Source: Geodermatophilus amargosae (GTDB lineage: Bacteria; Actinomycetota; Actinomycetes; Mycobacteriales; Geodermatophilaceae). From it: a DNA stretch of 64,000 bases. This document shows positions 41,739 to 51,088 of the stretch, piece after piece. Position numbers and translations under genes: made by a program. The stretch spans positions 186,001-250,000 of the forward strand of contig NZ_FPBA01000005.1 in NCBI RefSeq assembly GCF_900116515.1, read 5' to 3'. The notes under the pieces were generated by a model. The model was not told the origin of the DNA, ran no database searches, and saw only the letters and a program-made list of their open reading frames with translations. How positions within the stretch are numbered: position 1 is the stretch's first letter; every line of letters begins with the position of its first letter.

Positions 41739-43711
41739 CCGCCGTGTTCGACACCGTCCTCGTCGCCAACCGGGGCGAGATCGCCGTCCGGGTGGTCCGC
41801 ACGCTGCGCCGCCTCGGCATCCGCTCCGTCGCCGTCTACAGCGACCCCGACGCCGGCGCGCCGCACGTCCGCGCCGCCGACGTCGCCTACCGCCTGGGGC
41901 CCGCCGCGGCCGCGGAGAGCTACCTGTCGGTGGAGCGCGTCGTCGAGGCGTGCCGGGCCACCGGCGCGCAGGCCGTGCACCCCGGCTACGGCTTCCTCTC
42001 GGAGAACCCCGCCCTGGCCGCCGCACTGGCCGACGCCGGCGTCGTGTTCGTCGGCCCGCCGGCCGAGGCGATCCGGGTGATGGGCGACAAGATCACCGCC
42101 AAGAAGACGGTCCATGCCTCCGGCGTGCCCGTCGTCCCGGGCATCGCCGAGCCCGGTCTCACCGACGACGACCTGGTGGCCGCGGCACCGGGCATCGGCT
42201 TCCCCGTGCTGGTCAAGCCCTCGGCCGGTGGCGGCGGCAAGGGCATGCGCGTGGTCGAGGACGCCGCCGGCCTGCCCGCGGCCCTCGCCGGCGCCCGCCG
42301 GGAAGCCCGGGCCTCGTTCGGCGACGACACGCTGTTCCTCGAGCGGTTCGTGCAGCGGCCCCGGCACGTCGAGGTGCAGGTGCTCGCCGACACGCACGGC
42401 ACCGTCGTCCACCTCGGCGAGCGCGAGTGCAGCCTGCAGCGGCGGCACCAGAAGGTGGTCGAAGAGGCGCCGTCCCCGCTGCTCGACGCCGCCACCCGCG
42501 CCCGCATCGGCGCGGCGGCCTGCGCCACCGCTCGCAGCGTCGGCTACACCGGCGCCGGCACCGTCGAGTTCATCGTCTCCGCCGACCGGCCCGACGAGTT
42601 CTTCTTCATGGAGATGAACACCCGGCTGCAGGTCGAGCACCCGGTCACCGAGGTCGTCACCGGCCTGGACCTGGTCGAGCAGCAGCTGCGGGTGGCGGCC
42701 GGGGAGCCGCTCGCCTTCGCCCAGGACGACGTCGCGCTGACCGGCTGGGCCGTCGAGGCACGGGTCTACGCCGAGGACCCCGGCCGCGGTTTCCTGCCCA
42801 CCGGCGGGCGGGTGCTGGCGCTGGCCGAGCCCGCCGGCGCCCGCGTGGACAGCGGGATCGCCGCCGGCACCGTCGTCGGCTCGGACTACGACCCGATGCT
42901 GGCCAAGGTGGTCGCCTCCGGTCCCGACCGCGCCACCGCCCTGGCCGCGCTGGACCGCGCGCTGGCCGGCACCGCGGTGCTCGGCGTGACCACGAACGTC
43001 GGCTTCGTCCGGGCGCTCCTCGCCGAGCCCGACGTGCGGGCCGGGCACCTCGACACCGCACTGCTCGACCGGTTCGCCACGGGCTGGGAGCCGGCGCCGG
43101 TGCCCGACACCGCGCTGCTCGCCGCCGCCGCGTCCGTGTGGCTGGCGACGTGGGCCGCCGCCGACCCGGCCGACCCGTGGAGCGCGCCCACCGGCTTCCG
43201 CGCCGGGTCCGGGCCCGCGCCGTTCGTCGTCCGGCTGGAGGTGGGCGGGCAGCCGCGCACGGTCACCCTCACCGGCACCCCCGCGGCCGCGTCCGCCACG
43301 GTCGACGGCGAGGATGCCGGCCTGCTCGCCTGCGCGGCCGAGGACGACGGCGTCGTGCTCGTGCGCGCCGGCGTCCGCTCCCGCTGCCTGGTGGCCGACG
43401 ACGGCGAGACGCTGTTCGTGCACGCCGAGGGCGCGGACTGGCCGCTGCGGCGGGCCCGGCGGGTGCTGCTGCGGCCCGACATCGCCGGCGCGCACGCCCC
43501 CGAGCTGACCAGCCCGATGCCCGGCACCGTGATCGCGGTCCCGGCGGCCGAGGGGCGGGCCGTGCGCGCCGGCGACCCGGTCGTCGTCGTCGAGGCGATG
43601 AAGATGGAGCACACGCTGCGCGCCCCGGTCGACGGCGTCGTCGAGCTGCTGGTCGCCGCGGGCGCCCAGGTGGCGCTCGACCAGGTGCTCGCCCGGCTCA
43701 CCCCCGCCTGA
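41735..43711 (+). CDS. acyl-CoA carboxylase biotin-containing alpha subunit (MCC type)
   Basis: 658 residues: biotin carboxylase N-domain ([24 protein letters not shown]), ATP-grasp with [14 protein letters not shown] and [17 protein letters not shown], and a C-terminal biotinyl domain with EAMKMEHTL, biotin lysine at about 623. It carboxylates biotin with bicarbonate and ATP. GTG 41735 overlaps the beta subunit stop as GTGA; GTG 41744 is an alternative. Together the two subunits form one carboxylase. The acyl-CoA dehydrogenase, enoyl hydratase and lyase that often accompany a leucine pathway are not next to it, so the exact acyl-CoA is inferred from the beta subunit. Confidence 0.92.
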   Translation: MTAVFDTVLVANRGEIAVRVVRTLRRLGIRSVAVYSDPDAGAPHVRAADVAYRLGPAAAAESYLSVERVVEACRATGAQAVHPGYGFLSENPALAAALADAGVVFVGPPAEAIRVMGDKITAKKTVHASGVPVVPGIAEPGLTDDDLVAAAPGIGFPVLVKPSAGGGGKGMRVVEDAAGLPAALAGARREARASFGDDTLFLERFVQRPRHVEVQVLADTHGTVVHLGERECSLQRRHQKVVEEAPSPLLDAATRARIGAAACATARSVGYTGAGTVEFIVSADRPDEFFFMEMNTRLQVEHPVTEVVTGLDLVEQQLRVAAGEPLAFAQDDVALTGWAVEARVYAEDPGRGFLPTGGRVLALAEPAGARVDSGIAAGTVVGSDYDPMLAKVVASGPDRATALAALDRALAGTAVLGVTTNVGFVRALLAEPDVRAGHLDTALLDRFATGWEPAPVPDTALLAAAASVWLATWAAADPADPWSAPTGFRAGSGPAPFVVRLEVGGQPRTVTLTGTPAAASATVDGEDAGLLACAAEDDGVVLVRAGVRSRCLVADDGETLFVHAEGADWPLRRARRVLLRPDIAGAHAPELTSPMPGTVIAVPAAEGRAVRAGDPVVVVEAMKMEHTLRAPVDGVVELLVAAGAQVALDQVLARLTPA

Positions 43712-43731
43712 TCCCGGGCCGGGGCTCCCGC

Positions 43732-43737
43732 TAGGGT
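43732..43737 (+). promoter_or_regulatory. -10 box of met operon
   Basis: TAGGGT just upstream of the riboswitch, placing transcription start near 43744. Confidence 0.6.
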
Positions 43738-43744
43738 CGCGGCA

Positions 43745-43842
43745 GGCTCACGAGAGGCAGCGTCAAGTACCTGGCTGGCTGCCCGGCAACCTCTCTCCGT
43801 CCGAGGTGCTCCCAGGGGAAGAGCCGGCCGGGTGGCGTCCGC
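43745..43842 (+). ncRNA. SAM riboswitch, SAM-IV-like
   Basis: The conserved SAM-I/SAM-IV core is plain: CTCACGAGAGGCAGCGTCAAG at its 5' end and GCCCGGCAACC about 20 bases later. The layout after the core (GGTGCTCCCAGGGGAAGAGCC) fits SAM-IV, the class found in actinobacteria, better than SAM-I. It precedes metY and metX. Downstream, GTCTCC (43878-43883) can pair with GGAGAC (43894-43899) and cover the ribosome site of metY, suggesting that S-adenosylmethionine shuts off translation. Confidence 0.88.
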
Positions 43843-43905
43843 CGCACGGCAAGACGGAGCCCTCCGTGCGCCGCGGGGTCTCCGCGAGCGAGAGGAGACG
43901 GCGCC

Positions 43906-45198
43906 GTGACCGACCCGCAGAGCTGGAGCTTCGAGACCCGGCAGATCCACGCCGGGGCCAGCCCCGACCCGACCACCGGGGCCCGCGCCCTGCCGATCTA
44001 CGCCACCACCAGCTACCAGTTCCGCGACACCCAGCACGCCGCCGACCTGTTCGCGCTGGCGGAGATGGGCAACATCTACACGCGGATCATGAACCCGACG
44101 CAGGACGCGCTCGAGCAGCGCGTGGCCTCGCTCGAGGGCGGCGTCGCGGCGCTCGCCGTGGCCAGCGGCCAGGCCGCCGAGACCCTGGCGATCCTCAACG
44201 TCGCCGAGGCCGGCAGCCACGTCGTCGCCTCGGCCTCGCTGTACGGCGGCACCTACAACCTGCTGCACCACTCGCTGCCCAAGCTCGGCGTCGAGGTCTC
44301 CTTCGTCGAGGACCCCGACGACCCGGAGAACTGGCAGTCACTGGTCCGCGAGAACACCAAGGCCTTCTACGCCGAGTCGATCGGCAACCCCAAGGGCGAC
44401 GTCCTGGACATCTCCGCGGTGTCGGAAGCTGCGCACCGCAACGGCGTGCCGCTGATCGTCGACAACACCGTCGCCACGCCGTACCTCGTGCGCCCGCTCG
44501 AGCACGGCGCCGACGTCGTCGTGCACTCGGCCACGAAGTACCTCGGCGGCCACGGCACCGCGATCGCCGGGGTCATCGTCGACGGCGGCAACTTCGACTG
44601 GACCCGCGGGAAGTTCCCCGGCTTCACCACGCCGGACCCGACGTACCACGGCGTCGTCTACGCCGACCTCGGTGCGCCGGCGTTCGCCCTCAAGGCCCGC
44701 GTGCAGCTGCTGCGCGACCTCGGGCCGGCGATCAGCCCGTTCAACGCCTGGTTGGTCGTGCAGGGCATCGAGACGCTGTCGCTGCGCATGGAGCGGCACG
44801 TGGCCAACGCCCAGCGGGTAGCGGAGTTCCTCGAGGCGCACGACGAGGTCGAGTCGGTGCACTACGCCGGCCTGCCGTCCTCGCCGTGGCACGCCGCCCA
44901 GCAGCGCTACGCCCCGCGCGGCGCCGGCGCCGTCCTCGCCTTCGAGATCCGCGGTGGCAAGGAGGCCGGCCAGCGCTTCGTCGAGGCGCTGGAGCTGCAC
45001 AGCCACGTGGCCAACATCGGCGACGTGCGCAGCCTGGTGATCCACCCCGCCTCGACGACGCACTCGCAGCTGACCCCCGAGGAGCAGCGGACCACCGGGG
45101 TCACCCCCGGCCTGGTGCGCCTGGCCGCCGGCCTGGAGGGGATCGAGGACATCCTCGCCGACCTCGAGGCGGGGTTCCGCGCCGCCAAGGGCGCCTGA
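43906..45198 (+). CDS. metY: O-acetylhomoserine aminocarboxypropyltransferase (sulfhydrylase)
   Basis: 430 residues of the Cys/Met metabolism PLP family. The PLP lysine is K211 in [13 protein letters not shown]. Conserved [30 protein letters not shown] and [24 protein letters not shown] flank the domain. Length and these segments match MetY, which converts O-acetylhomoserine and sulfide to homocysteine. GTG 43906 is preceded by GAGGAGA. The SAM-IV-like riboswitch immediately upstream and metX two bases downstream support direct sulfhydrylation for methionine synthesis. Confidence 0.95.
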   Translation: MTDPQSWSFETRQIHAGASPDPTTGARALPIYATTSYQFRDTQHAADLFALAEMGNIYTRIMNPTQDALEQRVASLEGGVAALAVASGQAAETLAILNVAEAGSHVVASASLYGGTYNLLHHSLPKLGVEVSFVEDPDDPENWQSLVRENTKAFYAESIGNPKGDVLDISAVSEAAHRNGVPLIVDNTVATPYLVRPLEHGADVVVHSATKYLGGHGTAIAGVIVDGGNFDWTRGKFPGFTTPDPTYHGVVYADLGAPAFALKARVQLLRDLGPAISPFNAWLVVQGIETLSLRMERHVANAQRVAEFLEAHDEVESVHYAGLPSSPWHAAQQRYAPRGAGAVLAFEIRGGKEAGQRFVEALELHSHVANIGDVRSLVIHPASTTHSQLTPEEQRTTGVTPGLVRLAAGLEGIEDILADLEAGFRAAKGA

Positions 45199-45199
45199 C

Positions 45200-46321
45200 G
45201 TGAGCGGGGTGTGGGACGCCCCGGCGTCCCGCACCCCGCCGCGCACCGGCGGGTGGCGCGACGGCGACCCCGCCGGGGACCGGCTCTTCCTGGACCTGGA
45301 CGGACCGGTCCGGCTCGAGCGCGGCGGGGTGCTGCCCGGCGTCCGGGTGGCCTACGAGACCTGGGGCACCCTCACCCCGGACGGCGGCAACGCGGTGCTG
45401 GTCGAGCACGCGCTGACCGGCGACAGCCACGTCACCGGCCCCGCCGGCCCCGGCCACCCGACGCCGGGCTGGTGGGCGTCGCTGGTCGGCCCGGGCGCGG
45501 CCCTGGACACCGACCGCTTCTTCGTCGTCTGCGCCAACGTCCTCGGCGGCTGCCAGGGGACGACCGGCCCGTCGTCGACGGCACCCGACGGCCGGCCGTG
45601 GGGCTCGCGGTTCCCCGAGGTGACCGTGGCCGACCAGGTGCTGGTCGAGGCGGCGCTGGCCGACACGCTGGGCGTGCGCCGCTGGGCCGCCGTCGTCGGC
45701 GGGTCGATGGGCGGCATGCGGGCGCTGGAGTGGGCGGTGGCGCTGCCCGACCGGGTGGCCGGGCTGTTCTTCCTCGCCTCGGGCGCGGCGGCCACGGCCG
45801 ACCAGATCGGCACGCAGACCACCCAGCAGGCCGCCATCCGCGCCGACCCCGCGTGGGCCGGCGGCGACCACCTGCCGGGGCCCGGGCCGGTGGCCGGGCT
45901 CGGCGTCGCCCGGCGGATCGCGCACCTCACCTACCGCAGCGCCTTCGAGCTGGAGGAGCGCTTCGGCCAGGTCGTGCAGGACGACGGCCGGTTCGCCGTC
46001 GCCTCCTACCTCGACCACCACGCCGACAAGCTGGCCCGCCGCTTCGACGCCGGCAGCTACGTGCTGCTCACCGAGGCGATGAACAGCTGGGACGTCGGGC
46101 GCGGGCGGGGCGGGGTGGAGGCCGCGCTGGCGCGGGTGACGGCGCGGGCGGTGGTGGCCGGCGTCGACTCCGACCGGCTGTACCCGCTGGCGCTGCAGCA
46201 ACGGGTGGCCGACGCGCTCGGTGTGCCGCTGCACGTGCTGTCCTCGCCGTACGGGCACGACGGCTTCCTCGTCGAGGCCGGCGCCGTGGGCACGCTCCTG
46301 CGCGAGCTGCTCGACTCCTGA
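45200..46321 (+). CDS. metX: homoserine O-acetyltransferase
   Basis: 373 residues of alpha/beta hydrolase fold. The nucleophile Ser169 is in [24 protein letters not shown] and YGHDGFLVE contain the Asp and His of the triad. [18 protein letters not shown] and [12 protein letters not shown] are MetX hallmarks. It acetylates homoserine with acetyl-CoA to give the substrate for metY. GTG 45200 follows the metY stop by one base, so the genes form one operon under the riboswitch. A succinyltransferase specificity is possible but less likely. Confidence 0.95.
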   Translation: MSGVWDAPASRTPPRTGGWRDGDPAGDRLFLDLDGPVRLERGGVLPGVRVAYETWGTLTPDGGNAVLVEHALTGDSHVTGPAGPGHPTPGWWASLVGPGAALDTDRFFVVCANVLGGCQGTTGPSSTAPDGRPWGSRFPEVTVADQVLVEAALADTLGVRRWAAVVGGSMGGMRALEWAVALPDRVAGLFFLASGAAATADQIGTQTTQQAAIRADPAWAGGDHLPGPGPVAGLGVARRIAHLTYRSAFELEERFGQVVQDDGRFAVASYLDHHADKLARRFDAGSYVLLTEAMNSWDVGRGRGGVEAALARVTARAVVAGVDSDRLYPLALQQRVADALGVPLHVLSSPYGHDGFLVEAGAVGTLLRELLDS

Positions 46322-46393
46322 CCCCATCGCGCGGTCCCGCCCGGTCCCCAGGGCCGGGCGTGCGAGATCACGGGACCCCGACAGACTGGCCCT

Positions 46394-47464
46394 GTGAGCG
46401 ACCCCGACCTCGACGCCCTGCGGCTGGCCTGCGACCGCGCGCTGACCGGCCACGGCCCCCAGCGCGCCGCCGACCTGCTGGCCACCATCCCGCCGGACAC
46501 CCGGCTGGACCGCTACGGCGCGGGCGGCGTCGTCGCCGAGCTGGAGGCGGAGGTCGCGCAGGTGCTGGGCAAGCCGGCCGCCGTCTACCTGCCCAGCGGC
46601 ACCATGGCCCAGCAGGCGGTGCTGCGCGTGCACGCCGGGCGCAGCCGCCGGCAGACCGTGGTCGGGCACCCCGAGTGCCACCTGTTCCGGCACGAGGGCG
46701 GCGCGCTGGCGCGGCTGCAGGGCCTGGTCGAGCGCCCGGTCGGCGACCGGCACCGGATGCTGCTGCGCGCCGACCTCGACGACGTGGCCGAGACGCCGGC
46801 GGCGCTGGTGGTGGAGCTGCCGCAGCGCGACCTCGGGGGGCCGCTGCCGTCCTGGGACGACGTCGTCGAGCAGGCGGCGTGGGCGCACGACCACGGCACC
46901 GTCGCCCACCTCGACGGCGCCCGCCTCTGGGAGGCCGCCGCCGGCTTCGAGCTCCCGCCGTCCGACGTGGCGGCGCCCTTCGACACCGTCTACGTCAGCT
47001 TCTACAAGGGCATCGGCGCGCTGGCCGGGTGCGCCGTGGCCGGGCCGGCCGACGTCGTCGCCGAGGTCCGCGAGTGGCGCGGGCGGATGGGCGGCACGCT
47101 GTTCGGCCTGTGGCCCGGCGCGGCCTCGGCGCTGACCTGCCTGCGCCGCCGGCTGCCGCTGTTCCCCGCCTACCTCGAGCGCGCGCGGGAGGTGGCCGAC
47201 GCCGTGCGCGACCTGCCCGGCGTGCGCGTCGTCCCCGACCCGCCGGAGACGCCGATGCTGCACCTGCTGCTGTCGACGACGCCGGAGGCCTTCCGCGCCG
47301 CCGCCCGCGCGCTGGCCGAGGAGGGCCTGTGGACGTGGGCGCAGCCGGGGGTCACCGGCGACCCCACCGTGGTGCGCGTGGAGCTGCCGGTGGGCGACGC
47401 GACGCTGGCGCTGTCCCTGGAGGAGGCCCGGACCGCCGTCGCCCGCCTCGCCGCCGCCGTCTGA
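46394..47464 (+). CDS. threonine aldolase-like PLP enzyme
   Basis: 356 residues of the beta-eliminating lyase family. RYGAGGVVAELEAEVAQVLGKPAAVYLPSGTMAQQAVLRVH is the N-terminal PLP region and VAHLDGARLWEAAAGF holds the cofactor-binding Asp; the internal aldimine lysine is in VYVSFYKGIGALAGCAV. Members cleave L-threonine or L-allo-threonine to glycine and acetaldehyde. Start GTG 46394. It lies 72 bp after metX and may be on the same transcript. The N-terminus is about 40 residues longer than in classical LtaE. Substrate is inferred from family. Confidence 0.85.
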   Translation: MSDPDLDALRLACDRALTGHGPQRAADLLATIPPDTRLDRYGAGGVVAELEAEVAQVLGKPAAVYLPSGTMAQQAVLRVHAGRSRRQTVVGHPECHLFRHEGGALARLQGLVERPVGDRHRMLLRADLDDVAETPAALVVELPQRDLGGPLPSWDDVVEQAAWAHDHGTVAHLDGARLWEAAAGFELPPSDVAAPFDTVYVSFYKGIGALAGCAVAGPADVVAEVREWRGRMGGTLFGLWPGAASALTCLRRRLPLFPAYLERAREVADAVRDLPGVRVVPDPPETPMLHLLLSTTPEAFRAAARALAEEGLWTWAQPGVTGDPTVVRVELPVGDATLALSLEEARTAVARLAAAV

Positions 47465-47474
47465 ACCGCGCCGG

Positions 47475-47523
47475 ACCTGCGATCTCGTGGCCCTCAGCGC
47501 GCGATGGCCACGAGTTCGCAGGT
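47475..47523 (+). terminator. 18-bp imperfect hairpin terminator
   Basis: ACCTGCGATCTCGTGGCC pairs with GGCCACGAGTTCGCAGGT with one T-T mismatch and a 13-base loop, eleven bases after the stop of the threonine-aldolase-like gene. Confidence 0.75.
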
Positions 47524-47544
47524 CTCGGCGTCGAGGGCGGGACC

Positions 47545-47650
47545 TCAGGCGCGCGGTGCGGGGATCTCCGGCCTGCGCAGTGACCCGGAGCCCGCGTCGG
47601 CGGGGACGACGGCGGGCATGTCGATGTGGATGCCCAGCAGTCCTCCGGGG
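47545..47650 (-). pseudogene. possible epoxide-hydrolase fragment
   Basis: The minus-strand frame ending at TGA 47545 reads GLLGIHIDMPAVVPADAGSGSL. The motif GIHxxMP is like that of alpha/beta-hydrolase epoxide hydrolases, just after the nucleophile elbow. No other part of such a gene is nearby. The remaining bases to 47798 show no gene. Weak call. Confidence 0.25.
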
Positions 47651-47798
47651 GCCTGCGGACCACGGGGGGATGGCAGACCTGGGGACGGACCAGCGGAGAG
47701 CTGGGCACGGGCCGGCGTCCCCGGGACCCGAGCCACCCTGCTCCGGGACCTCGGGGCAGCGGCTGGGGACGAGGAGCCCTCCGCGCGCGTCGGCGCGC

Positions 47799-48377
47799 TC
47801 AGTCCGCCGAGTCGCCGGGGACGTGGCCGGCCGAGGGCAGCGGGCGGCGCACCACCGGCCGCACCCTGCGCGCCGCGTCGAGTCGCTCGGTGTAGCTCAG
47901 CGCGTTGAGCCGGATGTGGGTGAGGTCGTCCTCGGTGGCCTGCCGGAGCACCCTCGCCGGGACGCCGGCCACCAGCGAGCCCGGCGGCACGACCGTCCCC
48001 TGGGTGACGACGGCCCCCGCGGCCACGATGGAGCCCGACCCGATGTGCGCGCCGTTCATCACCACGCTGCCCATGCCGACGAGGACGTCGTCGTCGACGC
48101 GGGCGCCGTGCAGCACGACGCGGTGTCCCACGCTCACCCCGCGGCCGACGACCAGCGGGAAGCCGGGGTCGGAGTGCAGGGTGCAGCCGTCCTGGATGTT
48201 CGACTCGGGGCCGATCTCGATGACCTCGCCGTCGGCCCGGGCGACCGCGCCGTACCAGATGCTGGACCGGGGTCCCATGGTCACCGCGCCGACCACCACG
48301 GCCGTCGGCGCGACGAAGGCGTCGTCGTCGATGGACGGGGCACCGAAGGGCAGTTCCGCGATGTAGTTGTCCGCCAC
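47799..48377 (-). CDS. gamma-carbonic-anhydrase-like hexapeptide protein
   Basis: 192 residues. A left-handed beta-helix of hexapeptide repeats runs from about residue 20 to 150 (PTAVVVGAVTMGPRSSIWYGAVARADGEVIEIG, VLVGMGSVVMNGAHIGSGSIVAAGAVV). Metal-site histidines lie in QDGCTLHSD and in VGHRVVLHGARV, as in gamma carbonic anhydrases (YrdA/PaaY group). GTG 48377 is preceded by GGGTGGAG. Function could be bicarbonate handling or acyltransfer; members of this group are often inactive as anhydrases. The C-terminal helix of about 35 residues caps the trimer. Confidence 0.88.
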   Translation of the reverse strand: MADNYIAELPFGAPSIDDDAFVAPTAVVVGAVTMGPRSSIWYGAVARADGEVIEIGPESNIQDGCTLHSDPGFPLVVGRGVSVGHRVVLHGARVDDDVLVGMGSVVMNGAHIGSGSIVAAGAVVTQGTVVPPGSLVAGVPARVLRQATEDDLTHIRLNALSYTERLDAARRVRPVVRRPLPSAGHVPGDSAD

Positions 48378-48434
48378 GGCTCCACCCCAGCACAGGTCAC
48401 CCCCGCACGGCGCGCGGGACGCCGCGCGACTCCC

Positions 48435-48746
48435 TCAGGGCGTCCGGACGCTCCACCGGGCGAGGAACTCCTCCGGGTCCACCGACCCGAGCTCGTCCCG
48501 GATCGCGCCCAGCATCCGCCCCGGCGCGCCGGGGTCCTCGCTGGGCACGCGGAGGACCTCCGCCCCGTCGTCGCGACGGCGCACCACCACGTCGTGCACC
48601 GTCGGCGCGGGGACCAGGCCCTGCACGAGCTCCGCGGCGAAGGCGCCGGCGACCCGGATCCAGTGCCGGACCCGCCCGCCCGGACGCGGTTCGAGGTCGG
48701 CGACGTAGACCGCCGCGGCGCTCAGGTCACCCTCCGGGACTGCCAT
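48435..48746 (-). CDS. hypothetical protein (103 aa)
   Basis: 103 residues from ATG 48746. It has a strand-rich centre (HWIRVAGAFAAELVQGLVP, PTVHDVVVRRRDDGAEVLRVP) and ends in LGSVDPEEFLARWSVRTP. No signal peptide or membrane helix is seen, and I recognise no family. The start lies within the last 20 bases of the decayed XRE regulator. The ribosome site is weak. Codon usage is like that of neighbours, which favours a real gene. Confidence 0.55.
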   Translation of the reverse strand: MAVPEGDLSAAAVYVADLEPRPGGRVRHWIRVAGAFAAELVQGLVPAPTVHDVVVRRRDDGAEVLRVPSEDPGAPGRMLGAIRDELGSVDPEEFLARWSVRTP

Positions 48747-48875
48747 GCCGGGAGTGTGGCGCAGCCCGTGGGTCCTGCCCAGCATCCGGGGTGAAGACGT
48801 CCTCGATCCGGCAGCCGAAGAGCGCGGCGATGCGGAATGCGAGGGGGAGGCTGGGGTCGAAGCGGCCCGCACCCT
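48727..48875 (-). pseudogene. C-terminal remnant of an XRE-family HTH regulator
   Basis: The frame reads GRFDPSLPLAFRIAALFGCRIEDVF, which is the recognisable end of small XRE regulators (after the recognition helix: GRxxPSLxLAxRIAxxFxxxIExxF). The helix-turn-helix itself is missing upstream; only about 45 C-terminal codons to TGA 48727 remain. It is probably the product of a deletion. Confidence 0.6.
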
Positions 48876-48926
48876 TGACCGGACCGGGGGTGGACCGCCG
48901 GGAGCCGCGCCGCGAGGATCCCCGGC

Positions 48927-49505
48927 GTGACGCTGCCGACCGACCTCCCGGTGCTCGCCTTCCCCGACCAGGCCGCCTTCGAGGAGTGGCTGGAGGCCGA
49001 GCACGCCACCGCGCCCGGCTGCTACGTGAAGCTGGCCAAGAAGGGCGCCGGCGTGCCGTCGGTGACACGGGACGAGATGGTCGAGTCGCTGCTGTGCTTC
49101 GGCTGGATCGACGGCCGCAGCAACTCCGTGGACGAGCACTGGTGGCTCACCCGCGTGACCCCGCGGCGGCCGCGCAGCGTGTGGTCACGCAAGAACGTCG
49201 GCATTGTCGGGGAGCTCACCGCCGCCGGCCGGATGCGCCCCGCGGGGATCGCCCAGGTCGAGGCGGCGCGGGCCGACGGCCGCTGGGACCGCGCCTACGC
49301 CGGCCCCGCCACCATCACCGTCCCCGACGACCTCGCCGCCGCGCTGGCCGCCGAGCCCGCCGCACAGCAGGCGTTCGCGGGGCTCGACGGCACCAACCGC
49401 TACGCCGTCCTCTGGCGGGTGCACACCGCGGCCACCCCGGCCACGCGGGCCAAGCGGATCGCCGCCCTCGTCGCCAAGCTGGCGGAGGGCGGACGACTCC
49501 ACTAG
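48927..49505 (+). CDS. YdeI/OmpD-associated family protein
   Basis: 192 residues. DQAAFEEWLEAEHATAPGCYVKLAKKG, then SLLCFGWIDGRSNSVDEHWWLTRVTPRRPRSVWSRKN and MRPAGIAQVEAARADGRWDRAYAG are the YdeI-type pattern. The molecular role is unknown; E. coli YdeI has been linked to antimicrobial peptide tolerance. No signal peptide is present. GTG 48927 starts just before the domain. The stop codon shares CTAG with the convergent APC permease gene. Confidence 0.85.
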   Translation: MTLPTDLPVLAFPDQAAFEEWLEAEHATAPGCYVKLAKKGAGVPSVTRDEMVESLLCFGWIDGRSNSVDEHWWLTRVTPRRPRSVWSRKNVGIVGELTAAGRMRPAGIAQVEAARADGRWDRAYAGPATITVPDDLAAALAAEPAAQQAFAGLDGTNRYAVLWRVHTAATPATRAKRIAALVAKLAEGGRLH

Positions 49506-50986
49506 GGGGCCAGGGGGTCGGTGTCCTCGGGGGCCACGCCGGGCCGCTCGCACCAGAAGCGGGCGTCGCGCCACCGCCACAGCAGCATCAGCACGATGCC
49601 GGTCAGCATGATGCCGACGCCGATCACCAGCGGCGGCCCGAGGCCGAACCAGGCCTGGCCGGTGTAGCTGTTCTCCGGATCGGCGAGGTCGCGGACCGAG
49701 AGCACCAGCAGCCAGGCCAGCATCCCGGCCCCGACGAGCGGGCCGGCGCCCAGCAGCAGCGCGTCGCGCACGCTGCGCACCAGGCGGCGGCGGAAGTACC
49801 AGGCGCAGGCCAGCCCGGTCAGCGCGTAGTACAGCGCGATGAGCAGCGACAGCGCCGTGATCGAGTCGAACAGCGCGTTCTCGCTCACCAGGTGCACGCC
49901 GACGTACCAGGCGACCGCCACGCCGGCGACCCACCAGGTGGAGACGTCCGGCGTGCGGAACCGCTCGGACACCGACCCGAAGCGCGCCGGCAGCGCCACC
50001 CGCCGCGCCATCGACAGGCCGGTGCGGGAGGCCGGGATGATCGTCGTCTGCGTGGAGGCGATCGCCGAGGTGGCGACGGCGGCCAGCACCACCCAGTCCC
50101 AGCCGCCCAGCGCCTGCGTGGACAGCAGGGCGAACACCGCCTCCTCCTCGTCGGCGTTGTCCGCCAGCCACGCCGTCCCGGCGAAGGAGACGACGGCGAC
50201 CGCGACGCCGACGTAGGTGAGCAGCAGGACGACCGTGGAGAGCACGCCGGCGCGTCCCGGCGCGGTGCGCGAGTCGGTGGTCTCCTCCGTCAGGTTGATC
50301 GCCGACTCCCAGCCCCAGTAGGCGAAGACGCCCAGGAGCAGGCCGCCGGTGAGCGCGGCGCCGCCGGAGCCGAACGGGTCCAGCCACTCCCACGACGGCG
50401 TCAGCCCGCCGAACGGCGAGTCGCCCCGGATCCCGCGCACCAGCGCGACGACGGCGAAGACGAGCAGCGCGACGGTCTGGGCGAGGATCAGCGCGTTCTG
50501 CAGCCGCGCGGAGATCTCGGTGCCCAGCACGCAGATCGCCGACATGACGACGACGAGCACCACGCTGAGCGCGACGACCGCGGGCGTGGAGTCGGCCAGG
50601 GCGTCGAGACCCAGCACGAGCAGGGTGAACCGGACGCCGACCTCGGCCAGCGACCCGACCACCAGGACCCCGGTCATCGTGATCGCCCAGCCGCCGATCC
50701 AGCCCGCCGTCGGGCCGAAGGCGCGGGTCACCCACGAGAAGGTCGTCCCGCAGTCGGGGTCGACGCGGTTGAGCGCGGCGAACGCCCCGGCGATGAGCAC
50801 CATCGGGACGAACGACGCCAGCATCACGCCGGGCGCGTGCACCCCGACCAGCGCGACGACGGGGCCGATGACCGCGGCCAGCGAGTAGGCCGGCGAGGTC
50901 GCGGCCAGGCCGATGACGAGGGAGTCGAGGAAGCCGATCGCCCCGGGCCGCAGCGCGGGTTCCTCTCGCGGCAGTGCCCGGGTCAC
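49502..50986 (-). CDS. APC-family amino acid permease
   Basis: 494 residues with about twelve to thirteen hydrophobic segments. The first helix is LDSLVIGLAATSPAYSLAAVIGPVVALVG and helix 3 begins CGTTFSWVTRAFGPTAGWIGGW, a typical substrate-binding region of the APC superfamily. A conserved TTDSRTAPGRAGVLSTVV lies before helix 7. It is a cytoplasmic-membrane amino acid or amine transporter of unknown specificity. GTG 50986 lies eight bases after a TACCGT box (50995-51000), a leaderless start; TTG 50995 is an alternative. Convergent with the YdeI gene. Confidence 0.88.
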   Translation of the reverse strand: MTRALPREEPALRPGAIGFLDSLVIGLAATSPAYSLAAVIGPVVALVGVHAPGVMLASFVPMVLIAGAFAALNRVDPDCGTTFSWVTRAFGPTAGWIGGWAITMTGVLVVGSLAEVGVRFTLLVLGLDALADSTPAVVALSVVLVVVMSAICVLGTEISARLQNALILAQTVALLVFAVVALVRGIRGDSPFGGLTPSWEWLDPFGSGGAALTGGLLLGVFAYWGWESAINLTEETTDSRTAPGRAGVLSTVVLLLTYVGVAVAVVSFAGTAWLADNADEEEAVFALLSTQALGGWDWVVLAAVATSAIASTQTTIIPASRTGLSMARRVALPARFGSVSERFRTPDVSTWWVAGVAVAWYVGVHLVSENALFDSITALSLLIALYYALTGLACAWYFRRRLVRSVRDALLLGAGPLVGAGMLAWLLVLSVRDLADPENSYTGQAWFGLGPPLVIGVGIMLTGIVLMLLWRWRDARFWCERPGVAPEDTDPLAP

Positions 50987-51046
50987 GGGGGGCAACGGTA
51001 CGACGCGCGGAGGTGCGCAGCGCGCCGGACGCCTACAGCCGCTCGC

Positions 51047-51088
51047 CGCGGGCCTGCGAGTGGTGGAGGGGGACGGGGTCCGTGGTCA
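51047..51088 (-). repeat. 3' structured repeat element, partial copy C
   Basis: After the NlpC/P60 stop codon on the minus strand the sequence GGACCCCGTCC and then CACTCGCAGGC match the first half of copies A and B. The 3' pairing arm is not present. Confidence 0.5.
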
